A DNA stretch of 64,000 bases from JAIBJN01 sp963838795. Its GTDB lineage: Bacteria; Actinomycetota; Thermoleophilia; Gaiellales; Gaiellaceae. Below the pieces are notes generated by a model. It was not told the DNA's origin. It was given only the letters and a program-made list of their open reading frames with translations, and ran no database searches. How positions within the stretch are numbered: the first letter of the stretch is position 1; every line of letters starts with the position of its first letter. The translations under genes were made by a program, and so were the position numbers. Positions 7,778 through 16,814 of the stretch are shown one piece after another. The stretch spans positions 186,001-250,000 of the forward strand of contig CAWISL010000005.1 of assembly GCA_963838795.1 (NCBI GenBank). Reading direction: 5' to 3'.

Positions 7778-8671
7778 GTGCCCACAGTGACCGTCGTCAT
7801 CCCGGCGTACAACGCGGAACGGACGCTCGGTGCTGTCCTGGGCGCCCTCGCGGCCCAGACGCATCCCGTCGACGAGGTGATCGTCGTCGACGACGGCTCG
7901 ACCGACGGGACTGCCGAGATCGCGGCTCGACACGGCGCAGTCGTCGTCCGCACCGACGGCAGCGGCTTTGCCGGCGCAGCGCGGAACCGAGGCTGGGACG
8001 AGGCGACGGGCGACGTCATCGTGTTCCTCGACTCGGACGCGATCCCCGGCGACGGCTGGGGCGTCGGCCTGAGTCGGGCGCTCGTGGAGTTCCCTGGGGC
8101 GATCGTTGGCTGCGCTCGCACGTTTCGCGGGAAGACGCCTTGGGGGTGGGTCGCGCACCTGCAGAGCGAGACGCCCTATCTTCCACGCGGCGGGCCCAGG
8201 CCCGTCGCCTTCGTCTCGTCCTACTGTATGGCGGTGCCGCGCACGGCGCCGCTTCGCTGGGACCCGAGCTACGGCGGCGAGGACGGCATCTTCTGCGCAG
8301 ACGCGCTCGCCGCGGGCATGGAGGTCGTCTTCGATCCGCGCTTCCAGGCCTTCCACGACCACGACCGCTCGACATACGCCGCGCTCCGAGGGCAGCAGCG
8401 GCGGCTCGCGTACGGCCTGGCCCGGATCGGCCCCGTCCAGCGCGAAGGGCTGCACAAGCGGGTGCTCTCGCGGTTGCCCGTGCACTACTTCGCGCTCGTC
8501 CGCCTGGTTCCGATCTACCGGCGTATCCGGCGGTCGCCCGAGCTGCGCGACCCCTTCCTCCACAACCTGCCGCGCCTCGCGGCCGCCGAGTGGACGCTCG
8601 GGGCGAGTGCGCTCCGATACGCCCTGCGGCGTCCGCCGCTTCGCGGCCAGGCCGCGGGAGGCTTCCGCTGA
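7778..8671 (+). CDS. Family 2 glycosyltransferase
   Basis: 297 residues, GTG start. The GT-A nucleotide-sugar binding features are clear: VTVVIPAYNAERTL at the N-terminus, EVIVVDDGSTDGT and the metal-binding FLDSDA (DxD-like), plus GGEDGIFCADAL in the acceptor-binding half. It adds a sugar in assembly of the lipid-linked repeat unit. It lies 48 bp after the initiating sugar transferase. The stop TGA overlaps the proposed CTG start of the following aldo/keto reductase (CTGA). Confidence 0.9.
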   Translation: MPTVTVVIPAYNAERTLGAVLGALAAQTHPVDEVIVVDDGSTDGTAEIAARHGAVVVRTDGSGFAGAARNRGWDEATGDVIVFLDSDAIPGDGWGVGLSRALVEFPGAIVGCARTFRGKTPWGWVAHLQSETPYLPRGGPRPVAFVSSYCMAVPRTAPLRWDPSYGGEDGIFCADALAAGMEVVFDPRFQAFHDHDRSTYAALRGQQRRLAYGLARIGPVQREGLHKRVLSRLPVHYFALVRLVPIYRRIRRSPELRDPFLHNLPRLAAAEWTLGASALRYALRRPPLRGQAAGGFR

Positions 8672-9621
8672 CGGCGGCTGGCGGACAGCTCCCAGCCCGG
8701 GGCGCCGGCACGGTCGACCTCGGAGGAAGGGCGGTGACCCGGCTCGGGTTCGGGACGATGCAGTTGACCGGCCCGGGCGTCTGGGGGCCGCCTCCAGACC
8801 GCGGGGAGGCGCTGCGCGTCCTGCGGCGGGCCGTCGAGCTCGGGGTCGACTTCTTCGACACCGCCGACGCGTACGGGCCGCATGAGTGCGAGCTCCTCGT
8901 CGCCGACGCGCTCCACCCTTACCAGGACGTTCTCGTCGCGACGAAGGGAGGCCTCCGCCGCCACGGGCCCGGTCGCTGGAGCAAGGACGGCCGGCCGGAG
9001 CACCTGAGGGCGGCCTGCGAGGGGAGCCTCCGGCGCCTGAGAGTCGACTGCATCGAGCTCTATCAGCTTCACTCGGTGGATCCGGCCGTGCCCCTCGAGG
9101 AGTCGCTCGGCCTCCTGGCCGAGCTTCAGACGGAAGGCAAGATTCGCCGGATCGGGGTCTGCAACGTGAGTGTCGGCGAGCTCGAGCAGGCGCTCGCAAC
9201 CGTCGCGGTCGTCTCGGTGCAGAACCGCTACAGCGTCGCCGACCGCTCCTGCGAGGACGTACTCGCCGCGTGCGAGGAGCGCGGGCTGGCGTTCGTCCCC
9301 TGGGCGCCGCTCGCGAAGGGCTATCTCGCTCGGTCCGGCGGACGGCTCCGCCGCGCGGCGGCCGCCCGCGCCGCCACCCCCGGCCAGGTCGCGCTCGCCT
9401 GGGTGCTTGCCCGCTCGCCGATCGCGCTCCCGATCCCTGGGACGTCGTCGGCGGCGCATCTGGAGGAGAACCTCGGTGCCGCCGACGTCCGAATCGGGCC
9501 GGAGGAGCTCGAGCCACTCGGACGTCCGCTCCCCGGTTACCGGGGAAGGGACCTCGCACGGAAGGGGCGGCGGCTGGCGGGTCGCGTCCGGCGGGCGCTT
9601 CAGGGCGAGGCCGCGCGATGA
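8668..9621 (+). CDS. Aldo/keto reductase
   Basis: TIM-barrel NADPH-dependent reductase with the catalytic tetrad visible: Asp and Tyr in DTADAYG, Lys in VATKGG and His in YQLHSVD. The likely role is reduction of a sugar or other carbonyl compound in the locus. The start is unusual: family-like sequence (TVDLGGRAVTRLGFGTMQL) begins upstream of the first GTG (8734), and the only start-like codon before it is CTG at 8668, which overlaps the previous stop (CTGA) and has GGGAGG six bases before it. The conservative alternative is GTG 8734, which also has a GGAGGAAGG run but only 3 nt away. The end overlaps the next ATG (ATGA). Confidence 0.85.
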   Translation: MTAAGGQLPARGAGTVDLGGRAVTRLGFGTMQLTGPGVWGPPPDRGEALRVLRRAVELGVDFFDTADAYGPHECELLVADALHPYQDVLVATKGGLRRHGPGRWSKDGRPEHLRAACEGSLRRLRVDCIELYQLHSVDPAVPLEESLGLLAELQTEGKIRRIGVCNVSVGELEQALATVAVVSVQNRYSVADRSCEDVLAACEERGLAFVPWAPLAKGYLARSGGRLRRAAAARAATPGQVALAWVLARSPIALPIPGTSSAAHLEENLGAADVRIGPEELEPLGRPLPGYRGRDLARKGRRLAGRVRRALQGEAAR

Positions 9622-10772
9622 AGATCACGGTGGCGCGCACCGCCGGGGAAGTCGACGTGCTTCGCAACGTTTGGAACCGGTTCGACCGCGAGGCCGTGAA
9701 CGCCGACATCGACTACCACCTGATGCTCGTCGAGCGGAGCCCCGAAGCCGTGCGGCCACACGTTCTGCTCGTCGAGGGAGACGGAGATGCGGCCGCGCTC
9801 GTCATCGGACGAATCGAAGATGTCCGCCTCCCGCTCAAGGTCGGGTACGCGACCGCGCTGCAACCGCGGCTGCGGGCGCTCACGATCAGCTACGGCGGCG
9901 TTCTCGGCACGAGCGACTCCGAGATGTCCGACGCCGTCATCACCCAGGCCCTCGCGACCCTCGCGCGGCGGGAGGCGGACGTCGCGCGCTTCCGCGGCCT
10001 GCGAGTCGATTCGGCTCTCCACCGGACGGCGCGGGCGCGTCCCGGCTTGCTCGCGCGCGACGTTCTGGGCGTCCAGAGCCCGCGCTGGCGGGCACGGCTC
10101 GGGGAATCGTACGAGGACTACCTCACCCGGCGTTCGGGGAAGACGCGCGCCAACATGCGACGTTACGGGCGCAGGTTCGAGGAGGCGTTTCCCGACGCGA
10201 TCGAGTTCCGACTCTTCCGGGAGCCGACCGACCTCGACCGCCTCCTCGAGGACTCGAGCGTCGTCTACGCACGCACGTACCAGCACGGCCTCGGCGTCGG
10301 CTTCTCAGACTCGGGGATCGAGCGCGAGGTCACGACGTTCGCGCTCGCCCGCGGCTGGTTCAGGGGCTTCGTCCTCTACGTCGAGGGACGGCCGTCCGCC
10401 TTCTGGCACGGCATTCGCTACGGGCGCGTCTTCACCACGGGCGCGACCGGCTACGACCCGGCGTTCCGCGACCATCGAATCGGGACGTACGTTCTCGGGC
10501 GGATGGTGGAGGAGCTCTCCCGGGAGGACGGCCTCGAGCTGATCGACTTCGGCTCCGGCGACGCCGAGTACAAGAGCCACTTCGGCGACGACCGCTGGCT
10601 CGAGGAGGACGTCTTCGTCTGGGCGACACGAGCGCGCCCGGTTGCCGTGAACGGGGCACGAACCGCGCTCCTCGCGGCCGATCGCTCGGCGAAGTCGCTC
10701 CTTCGTCGCCGCGACCTCCTGACGAGGGCCCGCCGTCTGGGGCGTGACCGGGCGAGAAGGAAAGGCTCGTGA
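9618..10772 (+). CDS. FemAB/CelD-like GNAT acyltransferase (first copy)
   Basis: 384 residues. It has two GNAT-type halves as in FemAB and BcsL/CelD proteins; the second half contains RRSGKTRANMRRYGRRFEE, a HGLGVGFSD segment, ARGWFRGFVLYVEGRP and the IGTYVLGRMVEEL-DFGSGDAEYK stretch typical of Acetyltransf_6. In polysaccharide loci such proteins are thought to attach amino-acyl or acyl groups. A second, clearly related copy is at 11359-12588. ATGA overlap with the aldo/keto reductase and GTGA overlap with the next gene place it in one operon. Substrates are unknown; the carrier-bound acyl groups made at 30-33 kb or 41-46 kb are candidates by context only. Confidence 0.82.
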   Translation: MKITVARTAGEVDVLRNVWNRFDREAVNADIDYHLMLVERSPEAVRPHVLLVEGDGDAAALVIGRIEDVRLPLKVGYATALQPRLRALTISYGGVLGTSDSEMSDAVITQALATLARREADVARFRGLRVDSALHRTARARPGLLARDVLGVQSPRWRARLGESYEDYLTRRSGKTRANMRRYGRRFEEAFPDAIEFRLFREPTDLDRLLEDSSVVYARTYQHGLGVGFSDSGIEREVTTFALARGWFRGFVLYVEGRPSAFWHGIRYGRVFTTGATGYDPAFRDHRIGTYVLGRMVEELSREDGLELIDFGSGDAEYKSHFGDDRWLEEDVFVWATRARPVAVNGARTALLAADRSAKSLLRRRDLLTRARRLGRDRARRKGS

Positions 10773-11314
10773 GGCGCTTGCTTCGCGCGGCCGCGATCGT
10801 CGTCGCCGTCACGACCGTCCTCCTCGCCATCGCAATCCTGGGGAGCGCCCTCCTGGATCGGCCCTCGGAGACCGTCGAGAGCGAGGTCACCGTCGACGCG
10901 CCGGTCGAGGTCGTCTGGCAGGTCGTCACGGACCTCGAGGAGTACGAGGGCTGGAATCCGTTCGTGACGACCGCTGCGGGTGACGTGCGCCTCGGCGGGG
11001 AGCTCGACCTCCAGCTGGAGCTGCCCAACGGCGAGATCCACGAGATCAACCCCGAGATCGTCATCCTCAGGCCCGACCGGAAGCTGCGCTGGCAGTCCCA
11101 CCGGGTCCTACCCGGCGTCGCCGACCGCGAGTACGAAGTGATCCTCGAGCCGCTGGACGCAGGACGGGTGCGTGTCTTCCAGCAGATGCGATTCGAGGGA
11201 ATTCTCGCGCCGCTCACCGACTCGAGCGAGGAGCAGGCCGCGCTCGACGCGATGGCCTCCGCGCTCGCGAAGCAGGCGGAGCAAACCGCACGTCGAGCCG
11301 CGCTCAACCAGTGA
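10769..11314 (+). CDS. SRPBCC (START-like) family membrane-anchored protein
   Basis: 181 residues from a GTG that overlaps the previous stop (GTGA). Residues 5-28 are a single hydrophobic segment, followed by a SRPBCC/polyketide-cyclase-like domain: SEVTVDAPVEVVWQVVTDLEEYEGWNPF and a C-terminal helix rich in Ala/Gln/Glu. Such domains form a cavity that binds hydrophobic ligands. Its place between two FemAB-like genes suggests it binds a lipid-linked or acyl intermediate, but this is inference. Confidence 0.8.
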   Translation: MRRLLRAAAIVVAVTTVLLAIAILGSALLDRPSETVESEVTVDAPVEVVWQVVTDLEEYEGWNPFVTTAAGDVRLGGELDLQLELPNGEIHEINPEIVILRPDRKLRWQSHRVLPGVADREYEVILEPLDAGRVRVFQQMRFEGILAPLTDSSEEQAALDAMASALAKQAEQTARRAALNQ

Positions 11315-11346
11315 GGTGGCGGTGAAGCGATCGTTTCGACCTCGTC

Positions 11347-11358
11347 TATCATCGGCTC
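11347..11358 (+). promoter_or_regulatory. -10 box for a probable leaderless start of the second FemAB-like gene
   Basis: TATCAT at 11347-11352 is followed by only 6 nt before the ATG at 11359, and no Shine-Dalgarno run precedes the ATG. This fits a leaderless transcript initiating at the start codon. A convincing -35 is not seen. Confidence 0.45.
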
Positions 11359-12588
11359 ATGTCGGCCCAGCCTGCTGACGCCGGCCGACCCACGGGGGAG
11401 GAGGGCAGCCCGCTCTCTGCGCCCGGCGGCGAGCGGGGACTCCGGGTCCTGCGGAGCGCTTCGGAGCTCGCCTCCGTTCGCGACGCGTGGCTCCGTCTCC
11501 AGGGCGACGAAATCGTCGCCGATCCGGACTTCTTCGAAGCCTCGCTGCTCGATCCGGCGGTGGTCCGGCCTCACGTCGTCGTCCTCGAACGCGAGGGCGA
11601 GGCCGAAGCGATGCTCGTGGGACGAATCGAGGAGCTGCGGCTCACGAGCAGGCTCGGCTACCGGACCGTCTACGCGCCCGAGGTCCGGTCGATCACTGTC
11701 GTCAACGGCGGCGTCCTCGGAGCCGTCGACGACCATGCCTTCCGCGAGCTCCAGGCCTCGCTCCGCGCCTCTCTCGCAGGCAGGGAGGCTGACGTCGCGA
11801 TGTTTCGCGCTCTGCCGCTCGAATCCCCGTTCTACCGCATCGCTTCGACCGAGCCGCCGTTCCTCGCCCGACAGCACCTGCGCGAGTCCGACGTGCGCTG
11901 GGAGACCGAGGTGCCGGGCTCCCTCGAGGAGCTCCTGAGCGGCCATTCGGGCAAGACGCGCAGGAACCTGCGCTCGTACGCGCGCAAGCTCGAGGAGACG
12001 TACGACGGCCGGCTCGAGGTCCGTCGGTACACGAAGCCTGATGACATCGACGACTTCTTTCGCGACATCGAGGTCGTCGCGCCGAAGACGTACCAGGGCG
12101 CCCTCGGCGTCGCCCTCCGCGACACGCCCGTGCACCGCGCGCGAACAAAGCTGTGCCTCGAGCGGGGCTGGTTTCGCGGCTACGTGCTCGTGCTCGACGG
12201 AAAACCCTCCTCCTTCCAGTTCGGCGAGCTCTACAGCGGGCGATTCCGCCTCGGCAGGCCGGGCTACGACCCTGACCTCGCTCATCTCCGCATCGGCACC
12301 TACCTGCTCCTGAAGGTGCTCGAGGAGCTCTGCGACGACGAGGGGGTGCGCCTCGTGGACTTCGGGATCGGCGACGCCGAGTTCAAGGAGCGTTTCGGCA
12401 CCAGGAGCTGGCGCGAAGGGAACGTGCTGATCTACGCGCCCACAGTGCGGGGCGCCCGGATCAACGTCACGCGCACGGCCCTGGAATCCGGGATCGGCGC
12501 GACGAAGCGCCTCGCAGGTCGCAGCAGGCTGGCGGGCTCTCTGAAGAGACGGTTCCGGCGCGGCGCTCGCGCGCAGTCCGGGTCGTAG
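11359..12588 (+). CDS. FemAB/CelD-like GNAT acyltransferase (second copy)
   Basis: 409 residues, paralogous to the 9618-10772 product. Shared landmarks: VRPHVVVLEREGEAEAMLVGRIE, SGHSGKTRRNLRSYARKLEE, YQGALGVALRD, ERGWFRGYVLVLDGKP, LRIGTYLLLKVLEEL and DFGIGDAEFKERFG. It differs in a disordered N-terminal 30 residues rich in Gly, Pro and Glu. It probably transfers an acyl or aminoacyl group in polysaccharide maturation. It has its own leaderless-type promoter and is convergent with the flippase gene across 7 bp. Confidence 0.82.
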   Translation: MSAQPADAGRPTGEEGSPLSAPGGERGLRVLRSASELASVRDAWLRLQGDEIVADPDFFEASLLDPAVVRPHVVVLEREGEAEAMLVGRIEELRLTSRLGYRTVYAPEVRSITVVNGGVLGAVDDHAFRELQASLRASLAGREADVAMFRALPLESPFYRIASTEPPFLARQHLRESDVRWETEVPGSLEELLSGHSGKTRRNLRSYARKLEETYDGRLEVRRYTKPDDIDDFFRDIEVVAPKTYQGALGVALRDTPVHRARTKLCLERGWFRGYVLVLDGKPSSFQFGELYSGRFRLGRPGYDPDLAHLRIGTYLLLKVLEELCDDEGVRLVDFGIGDAEFKERFGTRSWREGNVLIYAPTVRGARINVTRTALESGIGATKRLAGRSRLAGSLKRRFRRGARAQSGS

Positions 12589-12595
12589 AGTCGGG

Positions 12596-14125
12596 CTAGC
12601 TTTCCCGGCGGCGCGGATTCCCATCCAGCGGGCCCCCCGGCTCGGATGCGAGCGCGGGCCAGACCCGGCCGGCGAGCCGGCGCGCGTACCTGCGCGCAGT
12701 GGCGTCGAGGAGGACGAGCAGGCTTCCGGTCGTCAGCAGAGCGGCGCCTCCGGCGACGACGAGCGCCGGGAACGGAGAAAGCCCGTCGATCGCGCCCGAC
12801 TCTTCCAGGCCGAACACGACTGCGACCGCCGCCAGGCCGGAGAGCGCAGGCCCGGGGACGTCGCGCAGAAACTTCCGCACCGACACCCCCGTGAAGCGGT
12901 GGATGATCGCGACGTAGACCGGGAGGAGCACGAAGAGGAAGAGAACGGCCCGGGAGAGGGACATCCCGAACACCTGCGTCTCGACCGAGTCCCTGCGCAG
13001 CGCGTCAGCGACCGCCACGGCGACGACGGTGCTGAGGCCGGCAATCAGCCAGAGCATCACGGCGCGGAACCGCGGCCGTGAGACGGCGAAGAGGACGGGG
13101 CCCGTGAACAGCCCCACTGCCTTGCCGATGCCTGCGAGCGCGAGAAGCTGGAGCGGGACTGCGGCGTCCTCCCACTCGTCGCCGAGCAGCGCGACCAGCT
13201 GGTCGCTCGTGGCCACGACGAGCAGGAGGGCAGGCACCGCGATCAATGCCGTCGCGCGCAGGCACTTGAGTGCCGTCTCCCGGAGGCGCGCAGGATCGTT
13301 CTGCATGCGTGAGAGGAGCGGGAGCGACATCACGCCTACGGGCTGCATGGTCAGGTCGAGCACCACCTCGACGAGGCGGTCGGCCAGGCGGTAGAGCCCG
13401 ACGGCCACGGGGCCGAAGAAGATGCCCATGACGAGAGCGTCGGCCCGGCGGCCGGCGAAGGCGGCCAGGTTCGCGGCCAGCACGTTGACGGAGAAGCTGA
13501 GCAGCTCCCGCGCATGAGCCCCTGAGAAGCGAAGGTGAGGCCTCCAGGGGCTGAGCACCCAGACGAGCACCAGAAACGTCGTCTCGATCACGAGCTGCTG
13601 GGCGACGAGAGCCCACACGCCCGCTCCCGCGAACGCCAGCGACACGCCGACCACGCCGCTGAGCACGGCGCCGACGTTGGCCCGGAGCGCGAGCCGCTTG
13701 AACGCGAGCGACCGCTGCATAACCGCCGTCTGGACGATTCCAAGGCCCTCGATCAAGACGAGGAGCGAGAGAACCTGGATCACAGGCTTCAGATCCGGCA
13801 TGTCGTTCACCCCCGCCCACCAGCCGGCGCTCAGGTAGACGAGCACGGTCAGGACGAGGCACCAGACGAGGTTCAGCCAGAAGGCCGAGTCGAGGTGCTC
13901 GGGCTGGAGGTCCTCCCGTTGGATGATCGCGGTGAGGAAGCCCTGCTCGAGGAAGACGTTGACGAACATGACGTAGACGAGCGCGACCGTCACGAGGCCG
14001 AAGTCGCCGGGCCCGAGCAACGCGGCGATGACGAACGTGACCGCGGTGGCGATCGCCCGGGTCCCCGACGTCATCACGGTCGCCCACTTGAGCGTCTGCC
14101 CGAATGTCTGCGGGCTCTGCGTCAC
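12596..14125 (-). CDS. Oligosaccharide flippase (Wzx/MOP superfamily)
   Basis: 509 residues, GTG start. About 12-14 hydrophobic helices spread over the full length, with a typical Wzx-like N-terminus (TLKWATVMTSGTRAIATAVTFVIAALLGPGDFGLVTVA) and the EQGFLTAIIQRE segment of the polysaccharide-synthesis MOP family. It would flip undecaprenyl-linked repeat units across the cytoplasmic membrane for polymerisation by the ligase/polymerase at 24564-26069. It is on the strand opposite to the preceding genes. Confidence 0.9.
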   Translation of the reverse strand: MTQSPQTFGQTLKWATVMTSGTRAIATAVTFVIAALLGPGDFGLVTVALVYVMFVNVFLEQGFLTAIIQREDLQPEHLDSAFWLNLVWCLVLTVLVYLSAGWWAGVNDMPDLKPVIQVLSLLVLIEGLGIVQTAVMQRSLAFKRLALRANVGAVLSGVVGVSLAFAGAGVWALVAQQLVIETTFLVLVWVLSPWRPHLRFSGAHARELLSFSVNVLAANLAAFAGRRADALVMGIFFGPVAVGLYRLADRLVEVVLDLTMQPVGVMSLPLLSRMQNDPARLRETALKCLRATALIAVPALLLVVATSDQLVALLGDEWEDAAVPLQLLALAGIGKAVGLFTGPVLFAVSRPRFRAVMLWLIAGLSTVVAVAVADALRRDSVETQVFGMSLSRAVLFLFVLLPVYVAIIHRFTGVSVRKFLRDVPGPALSGLAAVAVVFGLEESGAIDGLSPFPALVVAGGAALLTTGSLLVLLDATARRYARRLAGRVWPALASEPGGPLDGNPRRRES

Positions 14126-14139
14126 GTGGTTCTCCGCTG

Positions 14140-14154
14140 CACGATCACATCGTG
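14140..14154. promoter_or_regulatory. 6-bp inverted repeat upstream of the flippase gene
   Basis: CACGAT (14140-14145) and ATCGTG (14149-14154) flank CAC, 15-29 nt upstream of the flippase GTG. The site is palindromic and sits where an operator could act. There is no further support. Confidence 0.25.
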
Positions 14155-14194
14155 ACGTGCTTCGCCAACGACCGGGTAGCTCCGGGGCGGCTTG

Positions 14195-16814
14195 CTACTC
14201 GGGGAGGTGGTTCTCGACCGCTAGGGGCGTGGGATCGAGCCCGGCATCGAAGTGCGCCGTGTCGGTGCCGGAGCCGCCGCTGAGCTGCGTGTCCGCAACG
14301 TCGTCGACAGCGAAGAAGACGTCGTCGCCGGCGCTTCCCGCGAAGGAGTCGGCTCCGGCGCCGCCCGTCAGCTCGTCGTTACCGTCGCTGCCGGCGAGGG
14401 TGTCGTTTCCGTCGCCGCCTGCCAGGAAGTCCGCCCCCAGCCGCCCCTCGAGCACGTCGGCGCCCGCGCCTCCGTTGAGCTCGTCGGCGCCGTCGCCGCC
14501 GGTCAGCGTGTCGCCGAGGTCGCCCGCGTAGAGAACGAGCGTGCCCGGGAACCGTCCCCCCGCTCCCTGGCTGCCCTGGCCGGTGATCGAGTTCTGGCCG
14601 CCTCCACCCCGGACCTCCAGGCTGGCAGGGCGCGGCGCGAACGTCACGTCCACGTCCCCGTCGGCGTTGAGCGCCACACCGCTCAGGCCGACGAAGAGAG
14701 CGTCGTTCCCTGCGGTTCCCACGACCGTGACCGAATCCGTCGCGTCGCCGAGGTTGACGGCGATCTCGATCTCGGCAGTTCCCGTCTCCGCGGTCGCGCC
14801 CGGGGCAAACGCACCGCCCGTCTGGTCGATCGTGACCGTTTCGCTGGACCCGCCGACGCCCGTCACCGCGATCGAGTCCGTGTTCGCGGTCGTCGCCGCC
14901 CCGCAGGCGCTCGGCACGGCGCCGAAGCGAATCTCGCCGCCGGCGACGACGAGCGTCGCCTGCCCGTTCGCCTCGAGGCTCGCCGTGACCGCCCGCCGCG
15001 CAGCGTCGTAGGTGCAGCCAGCCCCCGGCGGGGGCGGCGGGGTCTCGTCGCCGAAGACGTTCTCGACCGCCACCGGCGTCGGGTCGATGCCCGCGTCGAT
15101 GAACGCCGTGTCGTTGCCGGCGCCCCCGGAGAGCGAAGCGTCCGCCTCGTCGTCCTGCGCCAGGAACGTATCGTCGCCGGCGCTCCCGTTGAAGACGTCC
15201 GCACCGGGCCCACCGTTCATCGTGTCGCCGCCGTCACCGCCTCCCATGGTGTCGTTCCCGGGGCCGCCGACGAAGACGTCGGCCGAGTCCTGGCCCTCGA
15301 GCACGTCGTTGCCGGCCCCGCCGTCGAGCGAGTCGGCAGCCGCACCGCCGCGGATGAGCGTCTCGTCGCCGTCGCCTCCGGTCGCGACGATCGGGCCGAG
15401 GAAGTTCAGCCCGGCGCCGCCCGTGCCACGCGCGTCGAAGTGGTCGTTTCCGCCGAGGAGGTGGACGTCCAGGCGGAAGGTGCTCGGAGAGAAGGTGACG
15501 TCGACGTCGCCGTCGGTGCTCGTCGCGAAGCCGCTCTGCCCGGCGGCGCTGAAGTCGTCTCCCTCGGTCCCGTAGACGATCACGCGGTCGCTCGCGTCGC
15601 CGAGGTTGGTCGAAATCTCGATCTCGGGCGTGTTGGTCTCCGGCGTCGCACCCGGCCCGAATGACGCCGCCCCGCTGGTCGAGCACCAGGGTCTCTGTCG
15701 TCCCGATCGCGCCCTCGATGGAGATCGAGTCCGTGTTCGTCGACGTCGCCGCGCCGCACTGCCTGGGCACCTCTCCCCACCAGATCTGCCCGCTCACCAG
15801 GACGAGCGTCGCCGTCGAGCCCGGCGTCATCGTCAACGTCAGCGCTCGGCTGAGGCCGTCGTACGCGCACGACTCCGCCGGTCGGACGACGGTTTCGGTC
15901 GCGAGCGGAGTCGGGTCGATGGCATCGAGGTGGGCCGTGTCGACACCCGGCCCGCCGTTGATCTCGACGTCCGCTTCGCCGTCGCGCGCGAACGTCGTGT
16001 CGTCCCCGCCGGAGCCGACGAGCCGGTCCCTGCCGGGACCGCCGGTCAGGACGTCGCTGCCGTCGCCCGCGGCGAGGAGGTCGTCCCCCTCGCCGCCGTC
16101 GAGCACGTCGGCCAGGCCCTCGCCGCGGAGCTCATCGTTCCCCGGCCCTCCGTCGACCGAGTCCGGCTCCGAGCTCCCTCTCAGGAGCGACTCGTTGCCC
16201 GGCCCGCCGGTGACGGTGATCGGCCCAAGAAAGTGGAGACCCGCGCCGCCCTCGCCGCGGCCGTTGAAGTAGTCGTCGCCGCCGAGGAGATGAACCTCGA
16301 GCTGGAAGGCGCTGGGCGAGAAGGTGATGTCCACGTCGCCGTCGGAGCCCGTCGCCATGCCGTTCTGGCCCGCTGCCAGTCGGTCCGGCGCCTCGGTTCC
16401 GAAGACGACGACGCGGTCGGCGGCGTCACCGAGCGAGGTCGCGATCTCGATCTCGGGGACGTTTCCCTCCGGGGTCGCTCCCGGGCCGAAGACGCCGCCG
16501 CGCTGGTCGAGCGTGAGCTGCTCGGTCGTCCCCGCGTTCCCGACGATCACGATCGAGTCGGTGTTCGTCGTCGTCGCTCCGCCGCACGACGCGGGCACGG
16601 CGCCGAAGTGGAGCTCCGCGCCCACGACGACGAGGGTGGCCGAGCCGCCCGCTGTGACCGACGCGCTCAACGTGCGCGACACAGGGTCGTACGTACACGA
16701 CTCGGCCCGGGCGATCCCCGGAAGCGCAAGCGCCGCCGCGGCGACTGCTGCGACGACCACGATCCTCCTCAAGAGCTCGTGGCCGCGCGAGAGGCGCCGG
16801 GACGATCCGAACAC
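14195..16814 (-). pseudogene. Secreted RTX-like Ca-binding repeat protein, three units (one frameshift)
   Basis: GTG start at 16814 directly after the stop of the upstream paralogue. It encodes a signal peptide (residues 1-37, ending IARA), then three units of about 280 residues. Each unit has a beta-rich part starting SCxYD and a block of RTX-type nonapeptides such as GGAGNDVLEG and GGPGNDTMGG, closing with DPTPxAxE. RTX repeats fold as calcium-stabilised beta-rolls outside the cell. The frame breaks inside unit two: after DQRGGV an extra base (at 15662) changes the expected VFGPGATPET. Removing that base restores one frame of 873 codons, so the break is probably a sequence error. Role is unknown; cell-surface structure or adhesion is likely. 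Confidence 0.75.
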
